Below are positions 35,272 to 44,402 of a DNA stretch of 64,000 nt, piece by piece. A model generated the notes under the pieces. The model was not told where the DNA came from. It was given only the letters and a program-made list of their open reading frames with translations, and ran no database searches. Where the stretch lies: positions 124,001-188,000 of the forward strand of contig JBEKCC010000002.1 in assembly GCA_050015095.1 (NCBI GenBank), given 5' to 3'. Made by a program: the position numbers and the translations under genes. The stretch is from MVRE01 sp015660965. Lineage in GTDB: Archaea; Halobacteriota; Methanomicrobia; Methanomicrobiales; Methanospirillaceae. Positions within the stretch are counted from its first letter, which is position 1. Each line of letters starts with the position of its first letter.

Positions 35272-36195
35272 ATGGATATTATTTCAATTCTCCTAATCAT
35301 TGCCGGATTATGTCTCTTTGAGACAATCAGCAGCATTGACAACGCAATTATCAATGCCGAAGTGCTCTCGACGATGGGGGAGAGAGCTCGCCGTTGGTTC
35401 CTTATCTGGGGACTCTTTTTCGCCGTATTTGTTATAAGGGGCATACTACCTTGGCTCCTCGTTTGGATGGCAATTCCTTCCCTTGGTCCTGTTGGTTCTA
35501 TATTCGCTGCGTTTTCCAGCGACCCGATTGTAATTGAAGCGCTTGAACAATCGGCATCGATCCTTCTTATGGGTGGGGGTACATTCCTGATGTTCCTCTT
35601 CTTCCACTGGCTCTTTTTAGAGCAGAAACACTATGGATTACGAGGGGAGCGGTATATCGAATCCAAAGGTGTCTGGTTCTATGCTATTGTCTCTATATTC
35701 CTCGCTCTTATAGTCTGGTTCGCGCTGATGAAAAATCCCTTAATAGCATTTGGAGCGGTGATCGGATCAACAGCATTCTTCATTATTCATGGGTTCCGTC
35801 AGAACGCAGAACGCCACGAGAAAAAGATGGTGGATAATACCCTTTCTGACGTCAGTAAACTTTTCTATCTTGAGGTCATTGACGCAACATTCTCTGTCGA
35901 TGGTGTGCTCGGGGCTTTTGCCTTCACCCTTTCTGTACCTCTGATTTTGATTGGAAACGGACTTGGTGCTCTTGTGGTTAGAGAACTCACGATGAAAAAC
36001 ATAAAAACCATAAAAAAATACATATTTCTGAAAAACGGTGCGATGTATTCCATTCTGTTCCTTGGCCTGATTATGATGGTTGATTCCTTTGGATATCATA
36101 TACCTCCATGGGTTTCTCCACTCGTCACATTTGGCGTCGTTGGATTCTTCTATATAAAATCGGTGAGGAATATTACTGAAAAAAATCCGATATAA
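35272..36195 (+). CDS. DUF475 (TerC-superfamily) membrane protein
   Basis: 307 residues, seven to eight membrane helices. The acidic motif FETISSIDNAIINAEVLSTMGERARR at the start and LEVIDATFSVDGVLGAFAFT in the middle match the DUF475 branch of the TerC superfamily, where acidic residues in the helices probably bind metal. TerC proteins act in metal export or metal loading at the membrane. No other ter genes are nearby. Its promoter carries an inverted repeat. Confidence 0.85.
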   Translation: MDIISILLIIAGLCLFETISSIDNAIINAEVLSTMGERARRWFLIWGLFFAVFVIRGILPWLLVWMAIPSLGPVGSIFAAFSSDPIVIEALEQSASILLMGGGTFLMFLFFHWLFLEQKHYGLRGERYIESKGVWFYAIVSIFLALIVWFALMKNPLIAFGAVIGSTAFFIIHGFRQNAERHEKKMVDNTLSDVSKLFYLEVIDATFSVDGVLGAFAFTLSVPLILIGNGLGALVVRELTMKNIKTIKKYIFLKNGAMYSILFLGLIMMVDSFGYHIPPWVSPLVTFGVVGFFYIKSVRNITEKNPI

Positions 36196-36232
36196 TATTC
36201 TTGATTTGAGCGATTAGTAGCAGGTTTAGGAT

Positions 36233-36739
36233 TCATCCCTTTTTGAACGATTCCTCGAATACTACATACTTTAAATCTTTTTTCTCAATGATTGAGACTT
36301 CAGAGGGCATTCCAGCAGGGACAAGCGAAACCAACGTATGGGTATCTGGTACGTTAAGCAATTTTCGAACTGGTTCGGCATGCGCCTTTTTATCCCCAGC
36401 AACCCAGCAGCTACCGATACCATGTGCTTGTAGTGCGATTATTAGGTTCTCTGTTGCAGCGCAACAATCTTCAAGGTAATATGTGGCTTTTTTTTCACCA
36501 AAAACCGCAAAACAAAGAGGTGCATCGGCAATGAATTTTGCGTGATCCGTGAGCTGAGCTATTTTTTGAAGTAGTGGTTTTTCCTTTATAACCCCAAAGA
36601 GCCAGGGTTGGATGTTCATTGCAGTAGGTGCGTGTCGAGCGCATTCGATCGCATCCTTAATAATAAGTTCATCAATAGGATCGGATTTGAATTTCCTGAT
36701 ACTATGCCGTGATTTAATTACAGTAGTTGCAACATTCAT
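36233..36739 (-). CDS. Nitroreductase-family flavoprotein
   Basis: 168 residues with the FMN-binding start SRHSIRKFKSDPI and the family motifs ARHAPTAMNIQPWLFGV and GIGSCWVAG. It uses FMN to reduce quinones, nitro compounds or similar acceptors; partners and substrates are not visible. The length is typical of the short archaeal class. It stands alone between the DUF475 and DUF3821 genes. Confidence 0.88.
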   Translation of the reverse strand: MNVATTVIKSRHSIRKFKSDPIDELIIKDAIECARHAPTAMNIQPWLFGVIKEKPLLQKIAQLTDHAKFIADAPLCFAVFGEKKATYYLEDCCAATENLIIALQAHGIGSCWVAGDKKAHAEPVRKLLNVPDTHTLVSLVPAGMPSEVSIIEKKDLKYVVFEESFKKG

Positions 36740-36796
36740 AGTGCAGAGTTTACATTCACGTTAATAAAAAATATTGTTATAATTTAAAAAAAAGGA

Positions 36797-37792
36797 TCAA
36801 TCTCGTTTTGCAAGGTATAACGCACAAACTACGATAATAGCAATAATTCCAAACATCCCGCTGAATCCTGGTGCTCTTGTAGGTGTTGGGGTCACTGATG
36901 GCTGAACAGTTTGTTGTGTTGTTACCAGTGAGGGAGCTGCGGTTGTTTCAATGGGGATCGGTGTGTTTGTAACCACAATTGTCGTCGGCTTTTTTGTAGG
37001 AACGGTAGTAGCAATAATGGTGGGATTTGTTGTAGGAACGTTTACGCTAATAAGCGGATTTTGTTCGCGTACAAGGATAGAAATCGGGGGACTCTCTGTT
37101 TTACCCACAACATCGTAATTGTCTTTCATCCTATTCGCATTGCATTCTGCCCAGATGGTATACTGACCAGGAGCATATGCGGGGTTTAGTGTGTCCCAGA
37201 CAGTGCCCGTATAGAACGGTGTTGTAGATACATCAACAGCTAAAGGCGTTGTAATCCCTTGTTTGTTAATAAGCGCAGAATAAACACCGCCAGAGGGACC
37301 CTGAACTTTAATTGTGACGGGTGCTCCTGGTATCCCACGTTGTGTAAATTCAGCGAGATTGCTTTCTATACGGAACCTCGCTTCATCTCCTCGATATATC
37401 CACCCATTCGGAGTAATATCTTGACTTATCGTTGTATCCTCAACTTTGATAGCTGCTAGTTGAGGATCCTGGACATTGAATGCAAGTGCTTTTCCAGGAA
37501 GTACGTACCAAGGACCCGTTCTTGAACCAAACACAGTTGGGTCAATTACAAAATTCAATGGATCGGTAACCGTCATTGGATAATCGGGGGCATTTGTGAA
37601 CGCTGATCCCGGACTCCACCATCCAATCTGTGTGCCAGCAGCAGGTACTGATAAATGTATATCCAACCCCTGTTCTCCGATATAAGCGGTTCCTCCAACG
37701 GGAATCTGATTAATTAAAGCACCGGCGTGGACGACAAGATAACAAATTACAAGGATAACCAATAAAGAGATCTGACTTGCTTTGGTTTTCAT
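36797..37792 (-). CDS. DUF3821-type exported surface protein
   Basis: 331 residues: signal peptide (about 1-26, ending near AGALINQI), then a beta-rich domain beginning IPVGGTAYIGEQGLDIHL with WWSPGS and GPWYVLPG, characteristic of DUF3821 proteins of Methanomicrobiales. A Pro/Thr stalk (KPTTIVVTNTPIPIETTAAP) and a C-terminal hydrophobic helix ending in KRD follow. It is likely anchored in the membrane and part of the envelope; function not known. Confidence 0.85.
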   Translation of the reverse strand: MKTKASQISLLVILVICYLVVHAGALINQIPVGGTAYIGEQGLDIHLSVPAAGTQIGWWSPGSAFTNAPDYPMTVTDPLNFVIDPTVFGSRTGPWYVLPGKALAFNVQDPQLAAIKVEDTTISQDITPNGWIYRGDEARFRIESNLAEFTQRGIPGAPVTIKVQGPSGGVYSALINKQGITTPLAVDVSTTPFYTGTVWDTLNPAYAPGQYTIWAECNANRMKDNYDVVGKTESPPISILVREQNPLISVNVPTTNPTIIATTVPTKKPTTIVVTNTPIPIETTAAPSLVTTQQTVQPSVTPTPTRAPGFSGMFGIIAIIVVCALYLAKRD

Positions 37793-37940
37793 ATGACTCA
37801 GCTTCTTTTTTTATTATTTAAGGATGTTACCCAAAAAGAATTCTTTTTGATGAAAATGATAGAAAATAAATCCCAGTAATTACGACTAAATTTTTTAATT
37901 AAAAATATGTTTATTTGTGTTATCTTAATGGTTTTTTAAT

Positions 37941-38510
37941 TCACTTTGCTGGAATAGTATTTCTATCCAAAGAATCGATCTCCTTTATCCCTTCACTATC
38001 AATAACAACAAATCTTTTAGTTGAAATTTGATTTCGTTTTAAAACTTGTCTAACTCTCTCTTCCTCTTCCTTTTCAGCAGTCTGGCGCTCTAAAAGTTTA
38101 GATATGATGATTAAAGCATCCTCTTCTGACATAGTGTGTCCTAAACCTTCACAGGGTGATACTACAAGCCTTTCTTCATCTAGCATAAATGGATATGTTT
38201 GACAAATCCAAGGGCGATTTTGATAGATTGTGCAAGCACCATCATGAAAAAATCTGCAATGATCATTATTGCGTCGTAGACACCAACCAATAGTGAATCG
38301 TGCACCATGATGATCATCGATTGTTTCTGGATACGGTTCTGCAACCTTATCCCACGTCAATCCGGTCGCGGAGATAATTGCCTTAATCTCATCCGGCGAG
38401 ACAAGGACAAGGTTCGAATCTGGGGAAACATGTCGGCAACACGTTCCACAACGAACACAACGAAACCCTATTGATTGAATTTTTTCAGCAAGATCTTCGA
38501 TTGATAGCAT
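37941..38510 (-). CDS. YkgJ-family cysteine cluster protein
   Basis: 189 residues with CVRCGTCCRHVSP at about 18-30, then WCLRRNNDHCRFFHDGACTIYQNRPWICQTYP, the set of cysteines of the UPF0153/YkgJ family thought to bind an iron-sulfur or zinc centre. C-terminal part is charged. Role unknown. It lies 27 bases before the guaA-type gene on the same strand. Confidence 0.85.
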   Translation of the reverse strand: MLSIEDLAEKIQSIGFRCVRCGTCCRHVSPDSNLVLVSPDEIKAIISATGLTWDKVAEPYPETIDDHHGARFTIGWCLRRNNDHCRFFHDGACTIYQNRPWICQTYPFMLDEERLVVSPCEGLGHTMSEEDALIIISKLLERQTAEKEEEERVRQVLKRNQISTKRFVVIDSEGIKEIDSLDRNTIPAK

Positions 38511-38537
38511 AGCAAAAAGGTGTAAATTTTGTTATTT

Positions 38538-39095
38538 TCATTTATCAAGTGTTATTGCATTAAAATTCGAAAAAAGTCTCTGGCCGTCTTCCGTATGACT
38601 AACTTCGGGATGCCACTGGACGCCATAGATATGCTTGTTTGGGAGAGCGATAGCTTCAGCATTGCAAATATGTGAGCTAGCAAGCAGAGAGAAATTACGA
38701 GGAACTTTACTTACTTCATCAGCATGAGATGCCCAAACGCGGATTGTTTTTGGATATCCGGCTAGAATGTCATTGTGTTCGGAAATCTCGACGTCGATAG
38801 GACCGTAGCCCCCGCTGAGTCCTTGCCTAACTTCACCTCCAAATTTTGTTGCAATAATATGAAGACCAAGACAGATCCCAAGAACAGGAAGCCCAAGATC
38901 TAGGTACTGGGCACAATTGCCTGATCGCTCAATTGTCGGTCCGCCACCGAGAATAATCCCTCTGCATCCACCTGCGACTTCGTTTGGTGGTGTGGTGTTT
39001 GGTATAATAGTGACAAGGATATCCATATCCCTTAAAGAGCGATGGATGAGATGATTGAACTGTCCGAAATTGTTGACAACGAAAATGGGACGCAT
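38538..39095 (-). CDS. guaAA: GMP synthase glutamine amidotransferase subunit
   Basis: 185 residues, the separate small subunit typical of archaea. Class I glutamine amidotransferase motifs are present: GGGPTIERSG, LGICLGLH with the catalytic Cys, and GVQWHPEVSHTEDG with the catalytic His and Glu. It supplies ammonia to the ATP pyrophosphatase subunit, encoded elsewhere, for XMP to GMP. It is on the same strand as the YkgJ gene and the cobT-like gene. Confidence 0.92.
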   Translation of the reverse strand: MRPIFVVNNFGQFNHLIHRSLRDMDILVTIIPNTTPPNEVAGGCRGIILGGGPTIERSGNCAQYLDLGLPVLGICLGLHIIATKFGGEVRQGLSGGYGPIDVEISEHNDILAGYPKTIRVWASHADEVSKVPRNFSLLASSHICNAEAIALPNKHIYGVQWHPEVSHTEDGQRLFSNFNAITLDK

Positions 39096-39132
39096 TATAT
39101 ACAGATTTGTTATAATTTGAGATAAGTCCTTT

Positions 39133-40158
39133 TCAACTGTAAGTGCTCACGGTTTCAAAAATCTTTGCTCGGATCTCTGCTGGGGAGTATCCAAGCAGAT
39201 ATGCAAGTAGCATTGCACCACCAGCACCCATTCCTTCCTTAACTTCACCGATGCAATACCTTGCAAGTCCGGAATGACCAAGATCCTGAAAACCGGGATC
39301 CACAAAAAAAATTTTCACACCAATTTGTTTTGCTAGGTCCTTGACATTAGCACTGGGATCATCCCTCACATACGATGTAGTGACGACCATAGGTATATGG
39401 TCATCCATCGCTCGTGCCAATGCAGCTACCGCAAGCATTTGAGTCCCCCCGGCGAGTAGTAGGTTTCCAGAATAAGAATGGATAATACCGACAGCAACTG
39501 CCATCATAGGGTCACCGGTTAACCGGATAAGGTCGAGAGGTTGTTTGATATCGTTTGATTTAATCCGTTTTTTTACGATATCCCAAATTTCCTCTTTTTT
39601 CGATACGGGGTTATTGACATAACTACTACTGACTGATGCAGGATAGTCAAGCGCACGTAGAATACATAGTGCTGTTGTAGTACCGCCAGGAACGCATTCG
39701 CCAAGCACAAGTAAATCATTTGATTTGGAGAGGAATTTCCCAATCCACTGACCCCGACTATAGAGCGCTTCAACACAGGGGACGGCATCCTTCACCCGCG
39801 GATCATCTCCCACACACCCATACGCATCAAGACACGGTACCGTTGGTGTATGAGCAAGTCCCGCATTGATAAATAGCGGGGTTAAGTAGGTTAGTTCCAT
39901 CATCGCACGAGTTATTGACGCTGGTGTTGGGCAACCTGTCGGTGTATTCGGTTTAATCGGCAAACTCGTAATCGATCCGAATGTAATTAGTTCTGCATCA
40001 AGGATAGGGGTTAAAAGGGTTTTCTCTGGAGACGGTCCCGCACCTGAGATACCAGGGACTGTACTTAAGCGGGTATTCGCCAAAATACTACAAAATAATG
40101 GTGTTGAAAAATTAAGCTGCGGAGGTTTTGAAATGAATGCCATATGATTTGCAAACAT
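39133..40158 (-). CDS. cobT: Nicotinate mononucleotide-dependent phosphoribosyltransferase, archaeal CobT type
   Basis: 341 residues; the start may be ATG 40158 or 40143. The sequence has the Gly-rich phosphoribosyl motifs of the family (CVPGGTTTALCILRALDYPA and LLAGGTQMLAVAALARA) and GAGGAMLLAYLLG at the C-terminus. It activates the lower ligand base for cobamide synthesis. It is divergent from cobZ-cobS across 85 bases, so the three form a cobamide assembly cluster. Confidence 0.88.
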   Translation of the reverse strand: MFANHMAFISKPPQLNFSTPLFCSILANTRLSTVPGISGAGPSPEKTLLTPILDAELITFGSITSLPIKPNTPTGCPTPASITRAMMELTYLTPLFINAGLAHTPTVPCLDAYGCVGDDPRVKDAVPCVEALYSRGQWIGKFLSKSNDLLVLGECVPGGTTTALCILRALDYPASVSSSYVNNPVSKKEEIWDIVKKRIKSNDIKQPLDLIRLTGDPMMAVAVGIIHSYSGNLLLAGGTQMLAVAALARAMDDHIPMVVTTSYVRDDPSANVKDLAKQIGVKIFFVDPGFQDLGHSGLARYCIGEVKEGMGAGGAMLLAYLLGYSPAEIRAKIFETVSTYS

Positions 40159-40243
40159 TCATGTCATCACCATTGAGATTGAAAGTATCGTTTTACAAAT
40201 TACGCAATCTAATAATACAACGATCGATACAACCAATAATCAC

Positions 40244-40678
40244 ATGTTTGAGATTGAACGCAGATTAAAGGATAAAGAGATCTCTCTCGATGCTGTGGTA
40301 GCAGCCGGAATGGAGCTTTATGTCTCACATGGTATGAACGAGACGGAGGCTGCACGTAATCTTGAGATAAAGATTAAAAAATATCTTTGCGATCCCAACG
40401 TTTCATCTTTAATCCTTGCGGCAATCCTTCTTGAAGATGAACTCTATCACAATCGCCCGAATTCCGAGATTAAGGACGACCCGGTTTTTTTACTGAGTGA
40501 TGAGATTATTGGTATGGCAATTGCTGAATGCATTGGTGGGACCTATGCACGGTTTGAGTTCACACGATACGATCAAAAGAAACCCGGCATTCTAGCGAAA
40601 CTCGGTCCATTCCTCGATGATGCGATTGCAGGACTAATCGCGGGGTGCACATCCCGGCTTTATAGCGAATGCGTATGA
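40244..40678 (+). CDS. cobZ: CobZ-type alpha-ribazole phosphatase (PgpA/YutG fold)
   Basis: 144 residues resembling the YutG/PgpA-type phosphatase that replaces CobC in methanogens (CobZ): LDAVVAAGMELYVSHGMNETEAARNLE and LAKLGPFLDDAIAGLIAGC. The position directly before cobS, with an ATGA overlap, supports the assignment. It would dephosphorylate alpha-ribazole phosphate or adenosylcobamide phosphate. Confidence 0.8.
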   Translation: MFEIERRLKDKEISLDAVVAAGMELYVSHGMNETEAARNLEIKIKKYLCDPNVSSLILAAILLEDELYHNRPNSEIKDDPVFLLSDEIIGMAIAECIGGTYARFEFTRYDQKKPGILAKLGPFLDDAIAGLIAGCTSRLYSECV

Positions 40679-41388
40679 AAGCACTTATCTCTCTTTTACA
40701 GTTTACTACCATTCTGCCACTTGGAAAAGCACGAGATTTTGAGTATTTCGCACGATATTCCTACTTATATCCTATCGCTGGCTATGTCATTGGAGGTCTT
40801 GTCGCCCTTCTTGTTTACTTCATCACAAATCAGATACTTGCCTCTGCTGTTGCCATAGCTGGACTGTTACTTTTATCCGGATGCAATCATTTTGATGGTC
40901 TTCTCGATTTCGGTGACGCAATAATGGCTCACGGTGATCATGAGAAACGTATCCAGGCACTCACCGATCGACAGATTGGTGTTGGTGGTGTGGCACTGGG
41001 CATTATCATAACCTTACTGCTGTTTGCCAGCCTCCAGATATCTGGATCGATCGTAACGGCAGTAATTATTGGAGAAGTTTGTGGTAAATTTTCTATGGCG
41101 TTCCTTACTACAACCGGGGCACCGTTTCAAGAAGGAATCCACAGCTACCTCCACAAATTTTCAAGGCCGTATTTCCCTATACTTGCATTTGTGTTGTGCC
41201 TTCCCCTGATTCTCCTTCCAATTTCACCAAAAAAACTGGCTGCAGCAGGTATTTTGATGGTGCTATGCCCGATTCTCCTTCTCGTAACATCGAAACGGTT
41301 ATTCGGTGGCGTCAACGGTGATGTTGTGGGTGCATCAAATGAGATCACTCGAGTTGTAGTTATCCTTGGGATGGCACTTGTTTCTTAA
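40675..41388 (+). CDS. cobS: Cobalamin (5'-phosphate) synthase
   Basis: 237 residues from the ATG at 40675 that overlaps the cobZ stop; an ATG at 40669 adds two residues. Membrane protein with five to six helices and the family motif HFDGLLDFGDAIMAHGDHEKRIQALTDRQIGVGG. It joins alpha-ribazole(-phosphate) to adenosylcobinamide-GDP at the membrane. Complete. Confidence 0.93.
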   Translation: MKALISLLQFTTILPLGKARDFEYFARYSYLYPIAGYVIGGLVALLVYFITNQILASAVAIAGLLLLSGCNHFDGLLDFGDAIMAHGDHEKRIQALTDRQIGVGGVALGIIITLLLFASLQISGSIVTAVIIGEVCGKFSMAFLTTTGAPFQEGIHSYLHKFSRPYFPILAFVLCLPLILLPISPKKLAAAGILMVLCPILLLVTSKRLFGGVNGDVVGASNEITRVVVILGMALVS

Positions 41389-41438
41389 TCATGCAACAAA
41401 GCTATCTTTTTTAACCACGTTTTCCGTAGTAATGATGG

Positions 41439-42299
41439 ATGTATAAAGAATTTGGCGTGCACATGAAGGGGGGCGTCATAACAGAACGAAACTCCGATTT
41501 GTGTACGGTTCGTATAAGATTACCCGCTGGTAAAATCTCGGTCGAACAACTTCGTGGTATTGCTCTCATCGCAAAAAAATACGGATCCGGTGTTGTTCAT
41601 TGTACGACAAGGCAGTCCATCGAAATACCTCATATTTTGCCGTCTTCATTGCTTAAAATTGAAAAAGCTCTTGAAAAAAATGGAACACCGATAGGATCAG
41701 AACGGGATGAGGTTGTTAACATTCTTGCATGCCCAGGAATAGAGAGGTGCAAGTTTGCAAATATCGATACCATTACTTTAGCACAAAACATTGATTCAAA
41801 ACTGTTCGGAAAAGAGATGCCTGTTAAAATCCGTATCGCAATATCGGGGTGCCCGAACGCTTGCACCAGTCCAATGCTTAACGAGATCGGGATCATGGGA
41901 AGAGTTCGCCCAGTACGATTGCCGGGTGAATGCACAGGGTGTGGCACATGTGTTCAGTACTGCAAGGAAAATGCAATTCTTATTAAAAACGGAATAAGCG
42001 TCCTTGATCCTAAAAAATGTGTCCAGTGCGGGGTTTGCATACAATCGTGTCCTTTTGATATTATCCAAGCAGAGCACCGCCATTATCTCATTCTTGTGGG
42101 AGGACGAAGAGGGAGACACCCTCACATTGGAAGGGAACTTGTCTCTGTGGAAAACGCAGATCAGGTTATATCAATAGTAGAAAAAATCGTAACGTGGGTT
42201 TTTCGTAGAGCATGGAGCGGTCGTCTTCTCTCCGATCAAATGGATGATATTCAGTTTGAAAAATTTAAAGATGAGATTGTTAAAAATATCAAAAAATAA
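41439..42299 (+). CDS. Dissimilatory-sulfite-reductase-like protein with two 4Fe-4S motifs
   Basis: 286 residues. The nitrite/sulfite reductase half-domain is at the start (GVHMKGGVITERN, TTRQSIEIP), the siroheme/4Fe-4S ligands are C-x5-C in CPGIERC and C-x3-C in SGCPNAC, and a ferredoxin insert follows with two clusters (CTGCGTCVQYC and CVQCGVCIQSC). Compact proteins of this kind (Dsr-LP) are widespread in methanogens; their physiological substrate is unsettled. It lacks the F420 domain of Fsr. It is monocistronic, next to a zinc-ribbon-like gene on the other strand. Confidence 0.88.
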   Translation: MYKEFGVHMKGGVITERNSDLCTVRIRLPAGKISVEQLRGIALIAKKYGSGVVHCTTRQSIEIPHILPSSLLKIEKALEKNGTPIGSERDEVVNILACPGIERCKFANIDTITLAQNIDSKLFGKEMPVKIRIAISGCPNACTSPMLNEIGIMGRVRPVRLPGECTGCGTCVQYCKENAILIKNGISVLDPKKCVQCGVCIQSCPFDIIQAEHRHYLILVGGRRGRHPHIGRELVSVENADQVISIVEKIVTWVFRRAWSGRLLSDQMDDIQFEKFKDEIVKNIKK

Positions 42300-42320
42300 C
42301 TAAAAAAATCTAATTTTCAA

Positions 42321-42617
42321 TTAATACCGAGAACGGTAGCCCCCATTTGCATCGTCATCGCATTCAACTGCAGAACCATCCCTTATAAGTGTATTAAACA
42401 TCATTGCGGCATTCATAAGGTTCTCATCTGATCCAGAACCTCTACGAATATCAGAGTACGCTTGTGTTTGTGGGTTCGGTACCATACGTTTTTTAACCCA
42501 GATCCCTTTGCAATGTTTGCAATATTCACAGTGGGTATACACCGAGACTTCACCATCCGCGCAGGCTACAGTTACTCGATCCTTTTTTTCATCCCGATGG
42601 AATTCAAGTGTCTTCAT
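42321..42617 (-). CDS. Small zinc-ribbon-like hypothetical protein
   Basis: 98 residues from ATG 42617 (the longer form starts at 42641). A C-x2-C-x2-C-like cluster (HCEYCKHCKG) sits in a beta-rich N-terminal half (FHRDEKKDRVTVACADGEVSVYT). The C-terminal half is polar. No family recognised. The cysteines suggest zinc binding. Convergent with the Dsr-LP gene, 21 bases apart. Confidence 0.6.
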   Translation of the reverse strand: MKTLEFHRDEKKDRVTVACADGEVSVYTHCEYCKHCKGIWVKKRMVPNPQTQAYSDIRRGSGSDENLMNAAMMFNTLIRDGSAVECDDDANGGYRSRY

Positions 42618-42705
42618 CGTACGAGAATTGTTTAATATCATGTGATAAGGGATTTTCGATCAAAATATTTGCCCCGTAATTTACGATACGGTATACTCAA
42701 AATGA

Positions 42706-42782
42706 TTTATATAGATGGCTTTCCTATATGTAATACTCGCATAATCTGACTGTAAATATACAGTTTCAGCATTTATTGGAGG
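42706..42782 (+). promoter_or_regulatory. Promoter and leader of the EF-1A/S10 operon
   Basis: TTTATATA (42706-42713) is a strong archaeal TATA box. A start near 42738 would give a leader of about 50 bases ending in the ribosome binding site GGAGG (42778-42782), 6 bases before the EF-1A ATG. Confidence 0.65.
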
Positions 42783-42788
42783 AATAAA

Positions 42789-44066
42789 ATGGCATCTCAA
42801 AAGCCCCACATGAATCTTGCTATTATTGGACACATTGACCACGGGAAGTCAACTCTCGTGGGAAGGATGATGTTCGAGACCGGAGCAGTACCGGCACACA
42901 TCATCGAAGGTTACCGAAAGGAGGCGGAATCGAAGGGTAAGGCCACCTTTGAATTTGCTTGGGTCATGGACAATTTAAAAGAGGAACGTGAACGAGGTAT
43001 TACGATCGATATTGCCCATAAACGGTTTGATACCCCGAAATATTACTTCACGGTTGTCGACTGCCCGGGACATAGAGACTTTGTTAAAAACATGATCACC
43101 GGTGCTTCTCAGGCAGATGCAGCTATTCTTGTTGTTGCTGCAGCAGATGGTGTAATGGAGCAGACAAAGGAGCATGTATTTCTTGCACGAACGCTCGGCA
43201 TCACCCAGATAATTATTGCTATTAACAAGATGGATACTGTTAAGTTTGATGAAAAACGCTTCAATGAAGTGAAAAAAGACCTTTCCGATCTCATCAAAGT
43301 GGTCGGTTATAAACCTGAAGAAACTCTTTTTATTCCGATCAGTGCATTGAACGGTGTAAACATCAAGAGCATTGGTTCTGAAACACCCTGGTATAAAGGT
43401 CCAGCGATGATACCATCACTCGATACCTTTAAGGAACCAGAGAAACCAGTCGATAAGCCGCTCCGTGTCCCCATCCAGGATGTCTACAGCATTAGTGGTA
43501 TTGGAACAGTACCTGTCGGCAGGGTTGAGACTGGCATCATGAAAAAGGGAATGAAGATCGCTTTCATGCCAGCAAACAAGGATGGTGAAGTTAAATCCAT
43601 CGAAATGCACCACGAAGAGATTCCACAGGCTGTCCCAGGTGACAATATCGGCTTTAACGTCCGTGGTATCGGTAAAGGCGATATTCGTCGCGGTGACGTA
43701 TGTGGTCCGATTGAAGCCCCTCCAACTGTTGCTGACGAATTCACCGCCCAGATTGTTGTCCTGCAACACCCAAGTGCGATCACTGTTGGTTACACGCCAG
43801 TTTTCCATTGCCACACGACACAAACTGCCTGCACCTTTGTCGAGCTAAAAAAGAAGCTTGATCCAAGATCCGGTGAGACCAAAGAGGAAAATCCAACATT
43901 CCTTAAGACCGGTGATGCAGCGATCGTTCAGATCAAACCGAGCAAGCCCATGGTAATTGAGAACGTAAAAGAACTGCCTCAGCTCGGTAGATTTGCCATC
44001 CGTGATATGGGTTCGACAATTGCTGCCGGTATGTGTATCGCAATCATCAAAAAACAGATGAGATAA
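42789..44066 (+). CDS. tuf: Translation elongation factor 1-alpha
   Basis: 425 residues, full length. GTPase motifs GHIDHGKST, DCPGHRDF and NKMD, then the two beta-barrel domains (YSISGIGTVPVGRVETG, FHCHTTQTACTF). It delivers aminoacyl-tRNA to the ribosome. It is followed by S10 after 18 bases, the classic archaeal order. Call is certain. Confidence 0.98.
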   Translation: MASQKPHMNLAIIGHIDHGKSTLVGRMMFETGAVPAHIIEGYRKEAESKGKATFEFAWVMDNLKEERERGITIDIAHKRFDTPKYYFTVVDCPGHRDFVKNMITGASQADAAILVVAAADGVMEQTKEHVFLARTLGITQIIIAINKMDTVKFDEKRFNEVKKDLSDLIKVVGYKPEETLFIPISALNGVNIKSIGSETPWYKGPAMIPSLDTFKEPEKPVDKPLRVPIQDVYSISGIGTVPVGRVETGIMKKGMKIAFMPANKDGEVKSIEMHHEEIPQAVPGDNIGFNVRGIGKGDIRRGDVCGPIEAPPTVADEFTAQIVVLQHPSAITVGYTPVFHCHTTQTACTFVELKKKLDPRSGETKEENPTFLKTGDAAIVQIKPSKPMVIENVKELPQLGRFAIRDMGSTIAAGMCIAIIKKQMR

Positions 44067-44084
44067 TATTTTTGGTGATTGTAA

Positions 44085-44393
44085 ATGCAAAAAGCCAGAA
44101 TCCGCCTGACAGGAACCGATTTCAATAAAGTTGAAATGGTCTGTATGAGAATTCGGGAGATAGCAGAACGCACAGGTGTGAATCTGGCTGGTCCAATCCC
44201 ACTCCCGACAAAAAGATTGATCGTCCCAATCCGAAAGAGCCCCGATGGTGAAGGAACAGCGACGTGGGATCGGTGGCAGATGCGTGTTCACAAACGATTG
44301 ATTGACATTGATGCCGATGAACGTGCACTTCGCCAATTAATGCGTATTCAGGTGCCAAAAGATATTGGAATTGAAATTGTTTTAGAGAGCTAA
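44085..44393 (+). CDS. rps10: Small ribosomal subunit protein uS10
   Basis: 102 residues, typical archaeal uS10: QKARIRLTGTDFNKVEMVC, IPLPTKRLIVPIRKSP, HKRLIDIDADERALRQLM. Co-transcribed with EF-1A. The next gene starts 9 bases downstream with a GTG. Confidence 0.98.
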   Translation: MQKARIRLTGTDFNKVEMVCMRIREIAERTGVNLAGPIPLPTKRLIVPIRKSPDGEGTATWDRWQMRVHKRLIDIDADERALRQLMRIQVPKDIGIEIVLES

Positions 44394-44402
44394 AGGTGCG
44401 GC

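Noticed and set aside
40159..40243. Possible cobalamin riboswitch before cobZ
   Set aside because: Only 85 bases between divergent genes, without a B12-box-like sequence or stable helices.
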